Shown one piece after another: positions 1-8,673 of a DNA stretch of 64,000 bases. This DNA comes from Flavobacterium sp. LC2016-13 (lineage in GTDB: Bacteria > Bacteroidota > Bacteroidia > Flavobacteriales > Flavobacteriaceae). Made by a program: the position numbers and the translations under genes. The DNA is taken from assembly GCF_009707955.1 (NCBI RefSeq), contig NZ_WMDQ01000013.1, positions 100,551-164,550 of the forward strand, written 5' to 3'. The notes beneath the pieces were generated by a model. The model saw nothing but the letters and a program-made list of their open reading frames with translations. It searched no databases and was not told the DNA's origin. The first letter of the stretch is position 1, and every line of letters starts with the position of its first letter.

Positions 1-74
1 CTGTATTATAAAAACAGAGGCAAATATAAAAGAATAAAGTTATTTTTAAGTATTCTAAATAAACTTTAACTTTT

Positions 75-593
75 TTATTTTGGATTGATAGCGATAGAAC
101 TTGTAACTGTTAATTGCTGAATATCACGATCAAACAAGTAAAGTCCGCCTTTGTCATCTCCAATTAAGTTAATTTTATCCAGAATTGATTTAGCTGTTGC
201 TTCTTCTTCGATTTGTTCAGCTACATACCATTGTAAGAAATTATGTGTTGCATAATCTTTTTCTTCAAAAGTGATGTGAACTAATTCATTAATCGATTCT
301 GAAACAAAAATTTCATGGTTATAAAGTGCTTCAAACATTTCTTTAAATGTAGAATATGATGTTTTAGGCGCTTTTAGGTCTGTAATTTGAGCGTGTCCTC
401 CGCGTTCGTTTACGTACTTAATAAGTTTAAGCATGTGTGCACGCTCTTCGTCTGATTGTGTATACATGAACTGAGCAATTCCCTCTAATCCGTGTACTTC
501 AGCCCAACAAGCCATAGAAAGGTAAGTTTGCGAAGATTCTGCCTCTATGCGAATTTGTTTGTTTAAAGCTGTTTCAATATTTTTCGATAGCAT
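75..593 (-). CDS. ftnA: Non-haem ferritin
   Basis: This is a cytosolic iron-storage ferritin that oxidises Fe(II) at a dinuclear centre and stores ferric mineral in a 24-subunit shell. The 172-residue product matches bacterial FtnA in length and numbering. The ferroxidase ligands are all visible: E17, E50, H53, E94, E126 and E130, with the conserved Y24 and Q127. It is a haem-free ferritin and not a bacterioferritin, because the four-helix pattern and the E126-Q127 pair follow FtnA. It appears monocistronic: the upstream gene on the same strand begins a separate unit. The start is the only methionine at the expected N-terminus. Confidence in the family is very high. Confidence 0.97.
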   Translation of the reverse strand: MLSKNIETALNKQIRIEAESSQTYLSMACWAEVHGLEGIAQFMYTQSDEERAHMLKLIKYVNERGGHAQITDLKAPKTSYSTFKEMFEALYNHEIFVSESINELVHITFEEKDYATHNFLQWYVAEQIEEEATAKSILDKINLIGDDKGGLYLFDRDIQQLTVTSSIAINPK

Positions 594-686
594 AATTGTG
601 TCTTTTTTGTAAAGTTAAAAAAAATAATTCAATCCGTTTTTTCGAAAATGCTAAACGAGACACATTTGGATTAATTCTCAATAAAC

Positions 687-2135
687 TTAAGATTTATCAA
701 AGCGAAAAGGTTTCGAGAATTGTGCTTTATTCATAATCGGATTTCCATTATCTTCTCTAATAAAACCATCTGTAAATTTACGCATGATGAATTGTTTAGA
801 AGCGATATCATAATAACTCAATATCGAATAATTCTTTAGCTTAAGAATGTTTTGCACCGACACATTTTTTGTGATACTCAGGAAATAGGAAATATTGTCG
901 ATTGCCAAAGGTTCTGATTGTTGTTTTACAAACTCAAAATCCGGACTCAACGCAGCATCAAAAAAGACTCTTTTAGTTCGGGAAAATTGTGATTGATTGC
1001 CGTCATTAAAGAAGTCATTTTGTCCATAATCGATACTAAAAGCCACATACTCCAAATATCCACCAAACGTTATAAAGTTATTTCCTTTGCTTTTAAAAAC
1101 AGAAACCCCAACACTTAAACCTGATAATTGTTTTAGATATTTACTGGTAGTTTTTAATTCCTGAGGTTTATTATCGCCTATTTGAAGAAGGAAAGGTGAG
1201 TTTTTAAAACGAATAGTATCATTTTTTGAAACAGAAACACTTTTTAATGTCTTTCCGGAATCAAAATCTTTTATGTCAAACAAAAATTCATCATTGTTGG
1301 TTTTTATTTGAAATAGTTGATTTTCACTATAAAAAGAATTAGAATTTTGAGATGCTTTTTTAGTAACAGGCTGATCAAAATTTTTCTCTGTAACAGCAGT
1401 AGTTTCCAGATTAAGATCAAAAACCTGTGTTTTTTTTGAGTTATAATCAAATGTCAAAATAATCCGGTCTTCGAGAACATACATCTTATTTATGCTGGTA
1501 GTTTTATCCAAAGGATTAAAATCATTTGACTCCATTTTTTCAATTGGATAATATCGAATAAGACTGCTAAACGTAAAAGTTTGCCCTTTTTCATTTTGAA
1601 AAGGAAAGCCCGAAAGATCAAACATTTTTATTTCGCACTTTCCATTTTTAAATTCATAAAGAAGAATATGCTGTTCGTTTTTTTCTTTTGCAACAATATA
1701 GAAATTATTGTTTTTTTGAAATGTAGTGAGTATAGATTCATTGTTTTGAGGAAAATCAAAATTTAATGTTTTAGAAGTTTTAGTTTCCAGATAATATTTG
1801 ATAATCTTTATGTTTTTTAAATAGTCTGAACCCCAGTAAAGTGTAGGGTTTCCGTCTTCGCTAATGCTGTAACCCATTAGAGATTTATTTTGAGTATTGC
1901 TTATCGAATCCGTAAATTGATTGGTAAGGAAAAGAGATTTATTATATTTTAGGATGTTGATCCTTTTACTATCTGTGGCAAAAACGTAGACATCATGCGT
2001 TTTTGTATCTTCAACATTTAATGCCTGACTATTTTCTATTGGATCATTTAGGTATAAAGGATAAGAGTTTAATACTGTTTGGCTTAACAGTATCGATTTA
2101 GATAATAGAAGAAAAAAAAGTAAAAGCTTTTTCAT
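687..2135 (-). CDS. Secreted protein of unknown function
   Basis: I do not recognise a named family. The 482-residue product begins with a typical Sec signal peptide (MKKLLLFF followed by a hydrophobic run, cleavage likely after LLSQ near residue 19), so it is exported. The rest is rich in beta-strand-type sequence with many Asn, Lys, Asp and Phe residues and no transmembrane segment. Repeated short strand-like segments (for example around FYIVAKEK and ILLYEFKNG) would suit a beta-propeller-like or other all-beta fold, but this is inference. It has no lipobox and no T9SS sorting domain at the C-terminus. It stands alone between the ferritin and OmpA genes, both on the same strand. Confidence 0.75.
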   Translation of the reverse strand: MKKLLLFFLLLSKSILLSQTVLNSYPLYLNDPIENSQALNVEDTKTHDVYVFATDSKRINILKYNKSLFLTNQFTDSISNTQNKSLMGYSISEDGNPTLYWGSDYLKNIKIIKYYLETKTSKTLNFDFPQNNESILTTFQKNNNFYIVAKEKNEQHILLYEFKNGKCEIKMFDLSGFPFQNEKGQTFTFSSLIRYYPIEKMESNDFNPLDKTTSINKMYVLEDRIILTFDYNSKKTQVFDLNLETTAVTEKNFDQPVTKKASQNSNSFYSENQLFQIKTNNDEFLFDIKDFDSGKTLKSVSVSKNDTIRFKNSPFLLQIGDNKPQELKTTSKYLKQLSGLSVGVSVFKSKGNNFITFGGYLEYVAFSIDYGQNDFFNDGNQSQFSRTKRVFFDAALSPDFEFVKQQSEPLAIDNISYFLSITKNVSVQNILKLKNYSILSYYDIASKQFIMRKFTDGFIREDNGNPIMNKAQFSKPFRFDKS

Positions 2136-2239
2136 AAGTTATAGAGCACAAATATTATTCCAAATTTAATAAAATAAATGCTACTTAAGTTTAATGAAAA
2201 ATCAACGGAATAAAAGCATTGGTTTTTTCCGGTTATACC

Positions 2240-2273
2240 AATAAAAAAAGCCTTAAATAACTTTAAGGCTTTT
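2240..2273 (-). terminator. Rho-independent terminator of the OmpA-family gene
   Basis: A 12-bp perfect stem (AAAAGCCTTAAA with TTTAAGGCTTTT, loop of 4) lies 25 bases beyond the stop of the reverse-strand OmpA-type gene. It is followed, on that strand, by a run of seven T. Confidence 0.8.
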
Positions 2274-2297
2274 AGTTTTTTATTGTTTAAAAAGAAA

Positions 2298-3434
2298 TTA
2301 TTTTACTTTAAAAGTAACTCTTCTTGCTAATCTTCTTGCTTCTTCTGAATCTTTTTGGATAGATGTATCTGCTCCTGCAGCAACAACACTTAATCTTGAA
2401 GATGAAATTCCAGATTTTTCTAAAATGGTTTTAACATTTGTAGCTCTTGCATTTGATAGTTTGTCATTATAATCTGAACTACCAACCTGATCAGCATGAC
2501 CAATAATATCAAGAGATGCTGAAGGATTTTTTCTTAAGTAAGTTAAAACAGCATCAATCGAAGCAGTAGAATTTTCTATTGGTGTAGATTTGTTAAAATC
2601 AAAATAAACGCTGTAATACTTATCGTTAATCATTTCTTTAACAACATCTTTATCGCTTACTTGCGTTACAGCTGCTTGTTTTTCTACGATTACTTGTTTC
2701 TCAGGAATTTTATTTACCAAAGCTTCAAGGTTTGCCACTTTGTTTTCTAATGCAGAAACATCGGCATTCTCTGAAATTACAGTCCAGTCAGCATGTTTTG
2801 TGTTTTTTCCTAAATAAACATTCAAACCAACAGTTCCGTTGAAAAGTAATCCTGAAAATCCACGATTGTTTGGGATATAAGTAGCACCATCAAAAGTATA
2901 ATCTTGAGATGCATTAAAGATGGTACTTAAATCACCAGTTAGAGCCAGTCTGTTCGATAATCTGATTTGTCCTGTAACTCCGGCAATAAAATTACCCATG
3001 TTATCTTTAGTGTGGTAATCTTTGTTCTCTAATCTTGATAAACCAAAACCAGCATGTCCTAATAACCCAATAGTATTTGTCCAGGTTTCAAAGTTCATGA
3101 TTCTTCCTAAGTTAGCTACAGCTTGTAAATCAGCTCTGTAATATTTAGAATCAAAATTTGCAGATCCTTTACCATCTGTAAGACTGTTATATCCAAAATC
3201 AGCTTTTAAACCAAATTTGTTATTAAACATGTATCGAACTCCTAAATCGCCTACGAAAGGACTTATCTGCGAAGTATAAGAATTCTCACTGAAAGGTTTT
3301 TGCGGTTTGTTAAAACCAATACCTAAATCAACAGACCATTTGTTGTATTCCTGGGCTTTTTTTTCTGTTTCTGTCTGAGCTTGTGCATTGGATATACCTA
3401 ACGCGCATGCCAAAACAATAGCAATTTTTTTCAT
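2298..3434 (-). CDS. OmpA-family outer membrane protein
   Basis: This is an outer membrane protein with an N-terminal beta-barrel and a C-terminal peptidoglycan-binding OmpA domain. Start is placed at 3434, where MKKIAIVLACALGISNAQAQ gives a clean signal peptide. A longer reading from 3470 only adds 12 residues before it. Residues of roughly 30-210 form alternating aromatic strands of a barrel. A short helical linker with heptad character follows (VSALENKVANLEALVNKIPEK). The OmpA domain occupies about the last 110 residues, with the typical YFDFNKS start, an IIGHADQVGS motif and the LSNARATNV motif. Such proteins anchor the outer membrane to peptidoglycan. A terminator follows, so it is probably a single-gene unit. 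Confidence 0.93.
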   Translation of the reverse strand: MKKIAIVLACALGISNAQAQTETEKKAQEYNKWSVDLGIGFNKPQKPFSENSYTSQISPFVGDLGVRYMFNNKFGLKADFGYNSLTDGKGSANFDSKYYRADLQAVANLGRIMNFETWTNTIGLLGHAGFGLSRLENKDYHTKDNMGNFIAGVTGQIRLSNRLALTGDLSTIFNASQDYTFDGATYIPNNRGFSGLLFNGTVGLNVYLGKNTKHADWTVISENADVSALENKVANLEALVNKIPEKQVIVEKQAAVTQVSDKDVVKEMINDKYYSVYFDFNKSTPIENSTASIDAVLTYLRKNPSASLDIIGHADQVGSSDYNDKLSNARATNVKTILEKSGISSSRLSVVAAGADTSIQKDSEEARRLARRVTFKVK

Positions 3435-3538
3435 TGTTATTTGAGATTTAAATTCTCCCCAAACCAACAATTATTTGTAAGAATTGTTATCCACTAAAAG
3501 TTATTATTGCAACAGAATAAGACAGAAATTATAAGGCT

Positions 3539-4168
3539 TTAATTGTTCATTAAATCCTGAAAGAAATCTACGAAATTGCCCAAATGCAAACCGTCCATTA
3601 GACCGTGATGTACGTGAACTGACATTGCGATTGTTCTTTTTCCGGTTTCTGAAACCATCATTTTTCCAAAAGAAATTTTAGGACAACTGTCTGGAAATGT
3701 ATAGCTTCTTGCATGCGAAAGTGAAGTAAAATCAAGCCACGGAATTGCCGAAAAATGGATCACATTATCATCATCAAAAGATCTTGTAAAAAGTCCGGTT
3801 GTGTTTTGAATGCGTTCGATTTCTGCTAAAGCATTTTGTTCGAAAATCTTAAAATCCGGATTATATTCAATTAATGAAAATCCAAAAGTGCCATCTTCAC
3901 GCCCAATTGTGGCCGAAACATCAATACGATCGTTGATATAAATTTTGTCGTCGGCAATTCTGTATCTGAAATTTTCAATCGAATTTACCGCAACTAAGGT
4001 TTTGTGTAAATAATAGATAAAAAAAGAAGCTTTAAGGCTTTTGGCAGTTTGATAAGCTTTGGTACAATCAATTTGCACGGTTGCGCCAAAAAAGGGCTCT
4101 TCCATTTGTCTGAAATGCTTAAAATGCTCTTTTCTATTCCAATTTTCTAAATCTAAAAGTGTTTTCAT
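3539..4168 (-). CDS. CAT-fold (chloramphenicol acetyltransferase-like) acyltransferase
   Basis: The 209-residue product has the CatA-type acetyltransferase fold. The active-site motif HHxxxDG is present near the C-terminus (HHGLMDG), with the catalytic His in the usual place, and the length fits a trimeric CAT subunit. CAT enzymes move acetyl from acetyl-CoA to a hydroxyl group. Chromosomal members of this family in Bacteroidota need not act on chloramphenicol, so no resistance phenotype is claimed. Its ATG overlaps the stop of the upstream HAD phosphatase gene by one base (TAATG), so the two are very likely translationally coupled and may act in one pathway. The substrate is unknown. Confidence 0.85.
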   Translation of the reverse strand: MKTLLDLENWNRKEHFKHFRQMEEPFFGATVQIDCTKAYQTAKSLKASFFIYYLHKTLVAVNSIENFRYRIADDKIYINDRIDVSATIGREDGTFGFSLIEYNPDFKIFEQNALAEIERIQNTTGLFTRSFDDDNVIHFSAIPWLDFTSLSHARSYTFPDSCPKISFGKMMVSETGKRTIAMSVHVHHGLMDGLHLGNFVDFFQDLMNN

Positions 4169-4875
4169 TATGACAGGTTCTCAAGTACTTCAATAATATT
4201 TTCAAATGAACTAAAATGTTCATGTTCTACTTTATGGCTAATTTTTTCGTGTTCCCAAGTGGTATGAAACGGAATATGAACGGCATAACCTCCAATTCCT
4301 AAAACGGGAAGTACATCAGATTTCAAAGAGTTTCCTATCATCAAAAATTCATGAGCCTGAATTTCTAAACGGCCTAATAATTTCTCGTAATCAATTTCTT
4401 GTTTGTCTGACATGACTTCGATATGATGAAAATAATGTCCTAAACCAGAACGGTGCAATTTGCTATGCTGATCTTTTAAGTCGCCTTTTGTAGCGACAAC
4501 CAATTTGTATTTACCATGTAAAGCCTGCAAAGTTTCTTCGATTCCGTCAAGAAGTTCGATTGGTTTTTCTAATAATTCTTTTCCGTATTGAATGATTTTC
4601 TCAATTACTTCAACCGGAATCGTATTGTTCGAAATATTCATCGCAGCTTCAATCATCGAAAGAATATAACCTTTGATTCCGTAACCGTATAAAGGCAAAT
4701 TCTCGATTTCGATTTTAAATAATTCCTGCGAAATTCCCTGATGCGAAAGATAATCTTCCATCAAAGCACAAAATTTATGTTCTGTTTCCTGAAAATAAGG
4801 TTCGTTTACAAACAAAGTATCATCGGCATCGAATGCGATTACTTTTAAGTTTGGTATTTTGCTTTTATGTAACAT
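4168..4875 (-). CDS. HAD-superfamily hydrolase (YjjG-like phosphatase)
   Basis: This is a soluble haloacid-dehalogenase-type phosphatase of 235 residues. Motif I is FDADDTLF (nucleophile D15 and acid/base D17), an alpha-helical cap follows, motif II is VVATKG, and motif III/IV is the GNSLKSD segment near residue 197. The layout is closest to YjjG-type house-cleaning nucleotide or sugar-phosphate phosphatases, but the substrate cannot be read from sequence. It is the first gene of a two-gene unit. The stop codon shares one base with the start of the CAT-fold gene (TAATG). Upstream lies a block of tandem repeats that separates it from the EamA transporter. Confidence 0.88.
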   Translation of the reverse strand: MLHKSKIPNLKVIAFDADDTLFVNEPYFQETEHKFCALMEDYLSHQGISQELFKIEIENLPLYGYGIKGYILSMIEAAMNISNNTIPVEVIEKIIQYGKELLEKPIELLDGIEETLQALHGKYKLVVATKGDLKDQHSKLHRSGLGHYFHHIEVMSDKQEIDYEKLLGRLEIQAHEFLMIGNSLKSDVLPVLGIGGYAVHIPFHTTWEHEKISHKVEHEHFSSFENIIEVLENLS

Positions 4876-4924
4876 AGTGTTTTTGTTTTTTTAGTTTGAG
4901 GTTTTCTTTATTTGAGGTTCTTTT

Positions 4925-5219
4925 GCCACAGATTAAATGATTTCAAAGATTTTAAAAAAAATCTGCTCAATCTGCAGAATCTGCGAGAGAACTTTTTAGC
5001 CACGAATTGCACGAATTAGCACTAATTTTTCTGCCACAGATTAAATGATTTCAAAGATTTAAAAAGAATCTGCTCAATCTGCAGAATCTGCGAGAGAACT
5101 TTTTAGCCACGAATTGCACGAATTAGCACTAATTTTTTGCTACAGATTAAATGATTTCAAAGATTTAAAAAGAATCTGCTCAATCTGCCAAATCTGCGAG
5201 AAACTTTTTTTGCCAAGAA
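4925..5219. repeat. Tandem intergenic repeat, about 2.7 copies of a 106-108 bp unit
   Basis: Units begin at 4925, 5033 and 5139 with the sequence GCCACAGATTAAATGATTTC (third copy GCTACAG). Each unit then carries CAATCTGCAGAATCTGCGAG and, in units 1 and 2, GCCACGAATTGCACGAATTA. Copies 1 and 2 are nearly identical, differing by a short indel and one or two bases, and copy 3 is truncated. The block fills most of the 390-base gap 4876-5265. I see no gene in it. Similar wording (CACGAATT, AATCTGCG) recurs in other gaps of this window. Confidence 0.9.
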
Positions 5220-5265
5220 TTATTAAAAATCAATCTGTGTGATCCGCGTTCCAGTCTCTCAATTC

Positions 5266-6141
5266 TTAGAACTTCTTAAGAGAAATTGTTTTATCGTAAA
5301 AAGTAATTCTAATTCCGAAAAGCAAAATCATTCCGCCAAAAACCATTTGTAAAGTTATTTGTTCTTCTAAAAACAACCAAGCTAATATTGAAGTAATTAC
5401 AGCCTGACTTAATAAACTCAACGAAACTTTTGTCGCGCGCATGTGTTGTGTGGCGTAACTAATCGAAAGCCAGGCGCATAATTGACAAATTACTGCCTGA
5501 AGCAGCAATACAAACCAACCCGTATTTGAAAACCCTGTAAAAGGTTCGTTTAAAGAATAACAAAGAATTCCTAAATAAATACTTGATGCCAATAAACTAA
5601 TGGTCATAAACGATAAAACATCAACTTGTGAAAGGACATTTTTGCTGACCAAAAGATAAATAGAATATAATATTCCGGATAAAACAGCAAAGAGAAATGC
5701 CTGATCAAAATTCAATTCCATAAAAAAGCTAAAACCAACTAAAGTTACCATTCCAAATAAGGAAACAACAGTGCCAATCCAGAAATTAGTTGCAGGTTTT
5801 GATTTCAAGAACAAGAAAGAACCAATTCCGACCCAAAGCGGTGATAAGTTTGTAAGCAACGAAGCCTGAGTCGCGCTTGAATCCTGAATGGCGATATTCC
5901 AAACGGCAACATCTGAGGCAAATAAAATTCCGCAAAGCGCTGCAAGTAATGCAAATTTTAATGTTGGAAGTTTAAAATTTTTACTCAAAAGAACATAAGG
6001 CAGAAGCAATGTTATGGCAAAAAACATTCGATAAAAAGCCGAAATTAATCCTGGCGCTAATTTCAATTTAACCAATATTGGGAAGATTGAAATACAAAGT
6101 ATCCCGCAGATTAAGGCTAATCTTGGTTTGGTGATTTTCAT
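5266..6141 (-). CDS. EamA/DMT-family transporter
   Basis: This is an inner-membrane protein of the drug/metabolite transporter superfamily. The 291 residues hold two EamA repeats, giving ten hydrophobic segments, with the end of repeat one marked by SSATQASLLTNLSPLWVGI and the equivalent of repeat two by LSLLSQAVITSILAWLFLEE. Members export amino acids, nucleotides or other small metabolites, and the substrate cannot be inferred here. It lies 29 bases downstream of the RloB-like gene on the same strand and could be cotranscribed with it, but this is probably only proximity. The start has the usual short basic N-terminus (MKITKPRL) ahead of helix one. Confidence 0.9.
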   Translation of the reverse strand: MKITKPRLALICGILCISIFPILVKLKLAPGLISAFYRMFFAITLLLPYVLLSKNFKLPTLKFALLAALCGILFASDVAVWNIAIQDSSATQASLLTNLSPLWVGIGSFLFLKSKPATNFWIGTVVSLFGMVTLVGFSFFMELNFDQAFLFAVLSGILYSIYLLVSKNVLSQVDVLSFMTISLLASSIYLGILCYSLNEPFTGFSNTGWFVLLLQAVICQLCAWLSISYATQHMRATKVSLSLLSQAVITSILAWLFLEEQITLQMVFGGMILLFGIRITFYDKTISLKKF

Positions 6142-6170
6142 TGTTTATTATATAAAAAGAGCTAAAGATT

Positions 6171-6857
6171 TTATATTATTTTAGGATCAATAACTTCAAT
6201 ATTAATTTTTGAATAATTAAGTAGTTCCTTCATTAAGAGATATACTTTCGTTGATTTTTCTGCAGGAAAATAATCACCTTTATTTAAATCTGCCTTTTCA
6301 GCCCTTTCGATCGCTTTCAAAATATATTCTTGAGTTAAATACCCCTTAGGATAATTTTTAATTTTTGAATGAGCATGTTTTGTTCCAAGCTCTGTTTTTG
6401 ATTCTTTACTAGTTTTACATAAAATATTTTCTGGCTCATCCAAATGAAATAATAGCCATATCTCAAAACAATAATTGCTTATAAATAAATTAGCATCAAT
6501 TAGACTTTCACAATATTCTTTTAATTCGGGATATTCTTCTTTTGGATGTTGATCCACATCAAGTACAAACCTAAATTTGTCATCTAAAGATGGAGTAACA
6601 GGTAAGCTTTTAGGTGGATTTTCAATGAAAGATTTGGCACGCTCAATTAATTTTTTTGGTTGAGAACCTTTGACATTCGTGTCTTTTTCAAAAACATGTA
6701 AAATGCTTGCTTTTTTAGGTTCAAAAAATAAATTATTAAAAGTTCCGAAATATTTGGGTTCCTTGTCTTCTCCTTCATAAACAATGAAGAATTTAGTTGC
6801 ATCTTTAAATGATTGCTCTTTATTGTAATCATCTAATGTGTATCTCTTACGCTCCAT
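6171..6857 (-). CDS. rloB: RloB-family protein, partner of the AAA15 ATPase
   Basis: The 228-residue product matches the RloB family, whose fold is thought to be Toprim-like. Visible signatures are FIVYEGEDKEPKYF (E28, E30, E33) near the N-terminus, VLDVDQ (D100, D102) in the middle and SNYCFEIWLLFHL at about 127-138. The acidic residues are those expected to bind metal in a Toprim nuclease. The gene follows the ATPase gene directly: the ATPase stop codon and this ATG abut with no spacer. This is the RloA-RloB arrangement found in restriction-linked operons and in AbiL-type abortive infection systems. The nuclease role is inference. The block looks more AT-rich than its neighbours, consistent with transfer. 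Confidence 0.88.
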   Translation of the reverse strand: MERKRYTLDDYNKEQSFKDATKFFIVYEGEDKEPKYFGTFNNLFFEPKKASILHVFEKDTNVKGSQPKKLIERAKSFIENPPKSLPVTPSLDDKFRFVLDVDQHPKEEYPELKEYCESLIDANLFISNYCFEIWLLFHLDEPENILCKTSKESKTELGTKHAHSKIKNYPKGYLTQEYILKAIERAEKADLNKGDYFPAEKSTKVYLLMKELLNYSKINIEVIDPKII

Positions 6858-8222
6858 TTATAAAGGATTTTCTTCGATAATTAATTTGGAAAAATCTCCT
6901 AAAAAAGGTATTCCTCCATATCTTCCTTCTAAATAGCCTCTTTCTAAAACTTTGTCGCCTCTTGGGTTAAAATTGCTTAACGGATAAAATTCTGTACTTC
7001 CATCAGATTTTTTTTCGGTAAACCAAATTTCATCTCTTCGCAATAGTTCATCATCTAATAAATGACTTTCATGGGTTGTGAAAATTAGTTGGCTATTGGT
7101 TTTTGAATTTAATGAATATGTTTTTAAAAGTTCTTTAGCTAATAAAGGATGCATACTTCTTTCTAGTTCATCAATAATATATACAAGATCGTTTTCATAT
7201 AGTAAATCTTCGAATGCTGGAGCGAGTTCGAATAAGCGATTGGTACCGTCGGATTCTTCATGAAAATCAAATGTAAAATTTGAATTTTCATGTTTAGTAC
7301 ATAATATGAAAACAAAATAGTTGTTATTTTCTTTTACAAAGCTATAATCTTTATTTCTATATGTAAATACAATTGCCTTTTCATTTGTTGTACTAGTGTT
7401 ATTTTGAATATTTGATTCTAATTCATCAATGAGATTGTTTTTAAAATTTACATCATCTAAGCCAAAAAATAAATCAGATTCTATTTTTCGAAGTACAATT
7501 TTTTCAATTCCTGTTTTGCTATTTACAAGTATCTTATTTGTAAAATCTAATTTTTTATTTCCTAGTAAAACAGATTTAGTGAAGTCAATGTCTATAGAAT
7601 TTGGAAAGACTAAATGAAGTTGTGAAAAAGCTTCGCAGATTTTATCTAGAATTTTATTGTTGTCAAAAAGTAAGTAACTATTATTTAAAACAGTTTCATT
7701 GTCTTTAAGTTCTTTTCTTAGAAATTTCTTAGCAAATATTAAATCGTTTTTATCTTTAAAATAATCCCCAAATATTACTTCATTATTATCTCTCTTGAAG
7801 AGTAATTCTTCTTGGCTTTTCTTTACTGAGTTTATTAAATAAAGCCATTCATGTGTTATTTTTCCCTTAAAAATTTCAACAGCATAATCGAAATGAATTC
7901 CTTGGTACTCATATTCAATTCGAAAAGTTGAAGGCTTTTCTAGATAGTTTTCGTCAAGTCTGAATCTTTTACTTTGAGGTATTAATAGTTCAACATCATT
8001 TATTACTATAGATTTCAAGAAGGCAATTGCTCTTACTAAGTTACTTTTCCCCGCAGCATTTGCTCCATAAATTGCCGCAGTTTTTAATACTTCTACTCCT
8101 GATTTGGTTTTTTTTATATGATTTGTAAGTTGACGAGAGCCATTTCCTTTTGCAGGAAGCATATTGAATTCTGTCTCATCTTTGAAAGACATGAAGTTAC
8201 TGACAACAAAACGGATTAACAT
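6858..8222 (-). CDS. AAA15/AAA21-type ATPase, RloA/AbiLi-like
   Basis: This is an SMC/ABC-like ATPase of 454 residues. Walker A is GANAAGKSN at 53-61, preceded by the FxSFKDETEFNML N-terminus typical of the family. The signature-like segment is ESDGTNRLFELAP, Walker B is VYIIDELERSMHP, and the switch is LIFTTHESHLLD. There is no fused nuclease domain in this chain, so the effector is presumably the RloB-like protein translated from the next codon. Overlap in design with OLD-family and PARIS (ATPase plus Toprim) systems suggests a sensor ATPase that releases a nuclease on infection. That mechanism is inferred. A long 5-prime gap separates it from the 92-residue gene upstream. Confidence 0.9.
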   Translation of the reverse strand: MLIRFVVSNFMSFKDETEFNMLPAKGNGSRQLTNHIKKTKSGVEVLKTAAIYGANAAGKSNLVRAIAFLKSIVINDVELLIPQSKRFRLDENYLEKPSTFRIEYEYQGIHFDYAVEIFKGKITHEWLYLINSVKKSQEELLFKRDNNEVIFGDYFKDKNDLIFAKKFLRKELKDNETVLNNSYLLFDNNKILDKICEAFSQLHLVFPNSIDIDFTKSVLLGNKKLDFTNKILVNSKTGIEKIVLRKIESDLFFGLDDVNFKNNLIDELESNIQNNTSTTNEKAIVFTYRNKDYSFVKENNNYFVFILCTKHENSNFTFDFHEESDGTNRLFELAPAFEDLLYENDLVYIIDELERSMHPLLAKELLKTYSLNSKTNSQLIFTTHESHLLDDELLRRDEIWFTEKKSDGSTEFYPLSNFNPRGDKVLERGYLEGRYGGIPFLGDFSKLIIEENPL

Positions 8223-8343
8223 GATTTTACGATTTTTTCGTTAAAAATTAAATAACAAATCAAATAAACGAAATTATTTTATCATTACTTGCTCTTATTG
8301 CGATTTTTTCGAAATAATTAATTTTAGGATTACTATTTAAGAT

Positions 8344-8388
8344 AAATTTTGAGAATCAATTAAACTTTATAATTGATTCTCAAAATTT
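8344..8388 (-). terminator. Long perfect hairpin, terminator of the 92-residue gene
   Basis: The arms AAATTTTGAGAATCAATTA (8344-8362) and its exact complement (8370-8388) give a 19-bp stem with a 7-base loop. It sits 6 bases past the stop of the reverse-strand gene at 8395 and upstream of the ATPase gene, so it separates the two transcription units. Confidence 0.75.
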
Positions 8389-8394
8389 TAGGTA

Positions 8395-8673
8395 TTATGC
8401 ATTCATGATTCTCGCGCAGGCTTTATTAATTTCCCTATCAGAAAAATGCCCGAGCGTTTCTGCCAGCATTTTACTGGTTCTAATGGAATTAATTATTCTG
8501 ATTCTCAGATCTCGATCATCGCCCATTTCGCTTAAGAGAATTGTCTCGAAAATTTCGGACAAATACTCAGGTTGATCTCTAAAGTCATCTACAAACCAAA
8601 GGTCTGAGAGAAATTTTGCCATTGCAATCATTACATCTTGTTCTGATGTTTTTTCATTTTCTTTTTTTTGCAT
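8395..8673 (-). CDS. Small hypothetical protein
   Basis: I do not recognise this family. The 92-residue product is predominantly helical, acidic in its middle part (EYLSEIFETILLSEMGDDRDLR), without a signal peptide or membrane segment, and ends in an Ala/Cys-containing helix. It has its own long hairpin terminator and is preceded by a repeat-rich gap, so it is likely a single-gene unit. Codon use resembles that of the core genes nearby more than the adjacent ATPase-RloB pair. It lies next to a putative defence module, but nothing in the sequence ties it to that function. It is probably a real gene, because it starts with a good ATG and is well bounded. Confidence 0.65.
   Translation of the reverse strand: MQKKENEKTSEQDVMIAMAKFLSDLWFVDDFRDQPEYLSEIFETILLSEMGDDRDLRIRIINSIRTSKMLAETLGHFSDREINKACARIMNA

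Noticed and set aside
3539..4168. Chloramphenicol resistance gene
   Set aside because: The CAT fold is certain enough, but chromosomal homologues in this phylum often have other substrates, so resistance is not claimed.
4925..5219. CRISPR array
   Set aside because: The units are over 100 bp, adjoin each other without unique spacers, and no cas gene is present.
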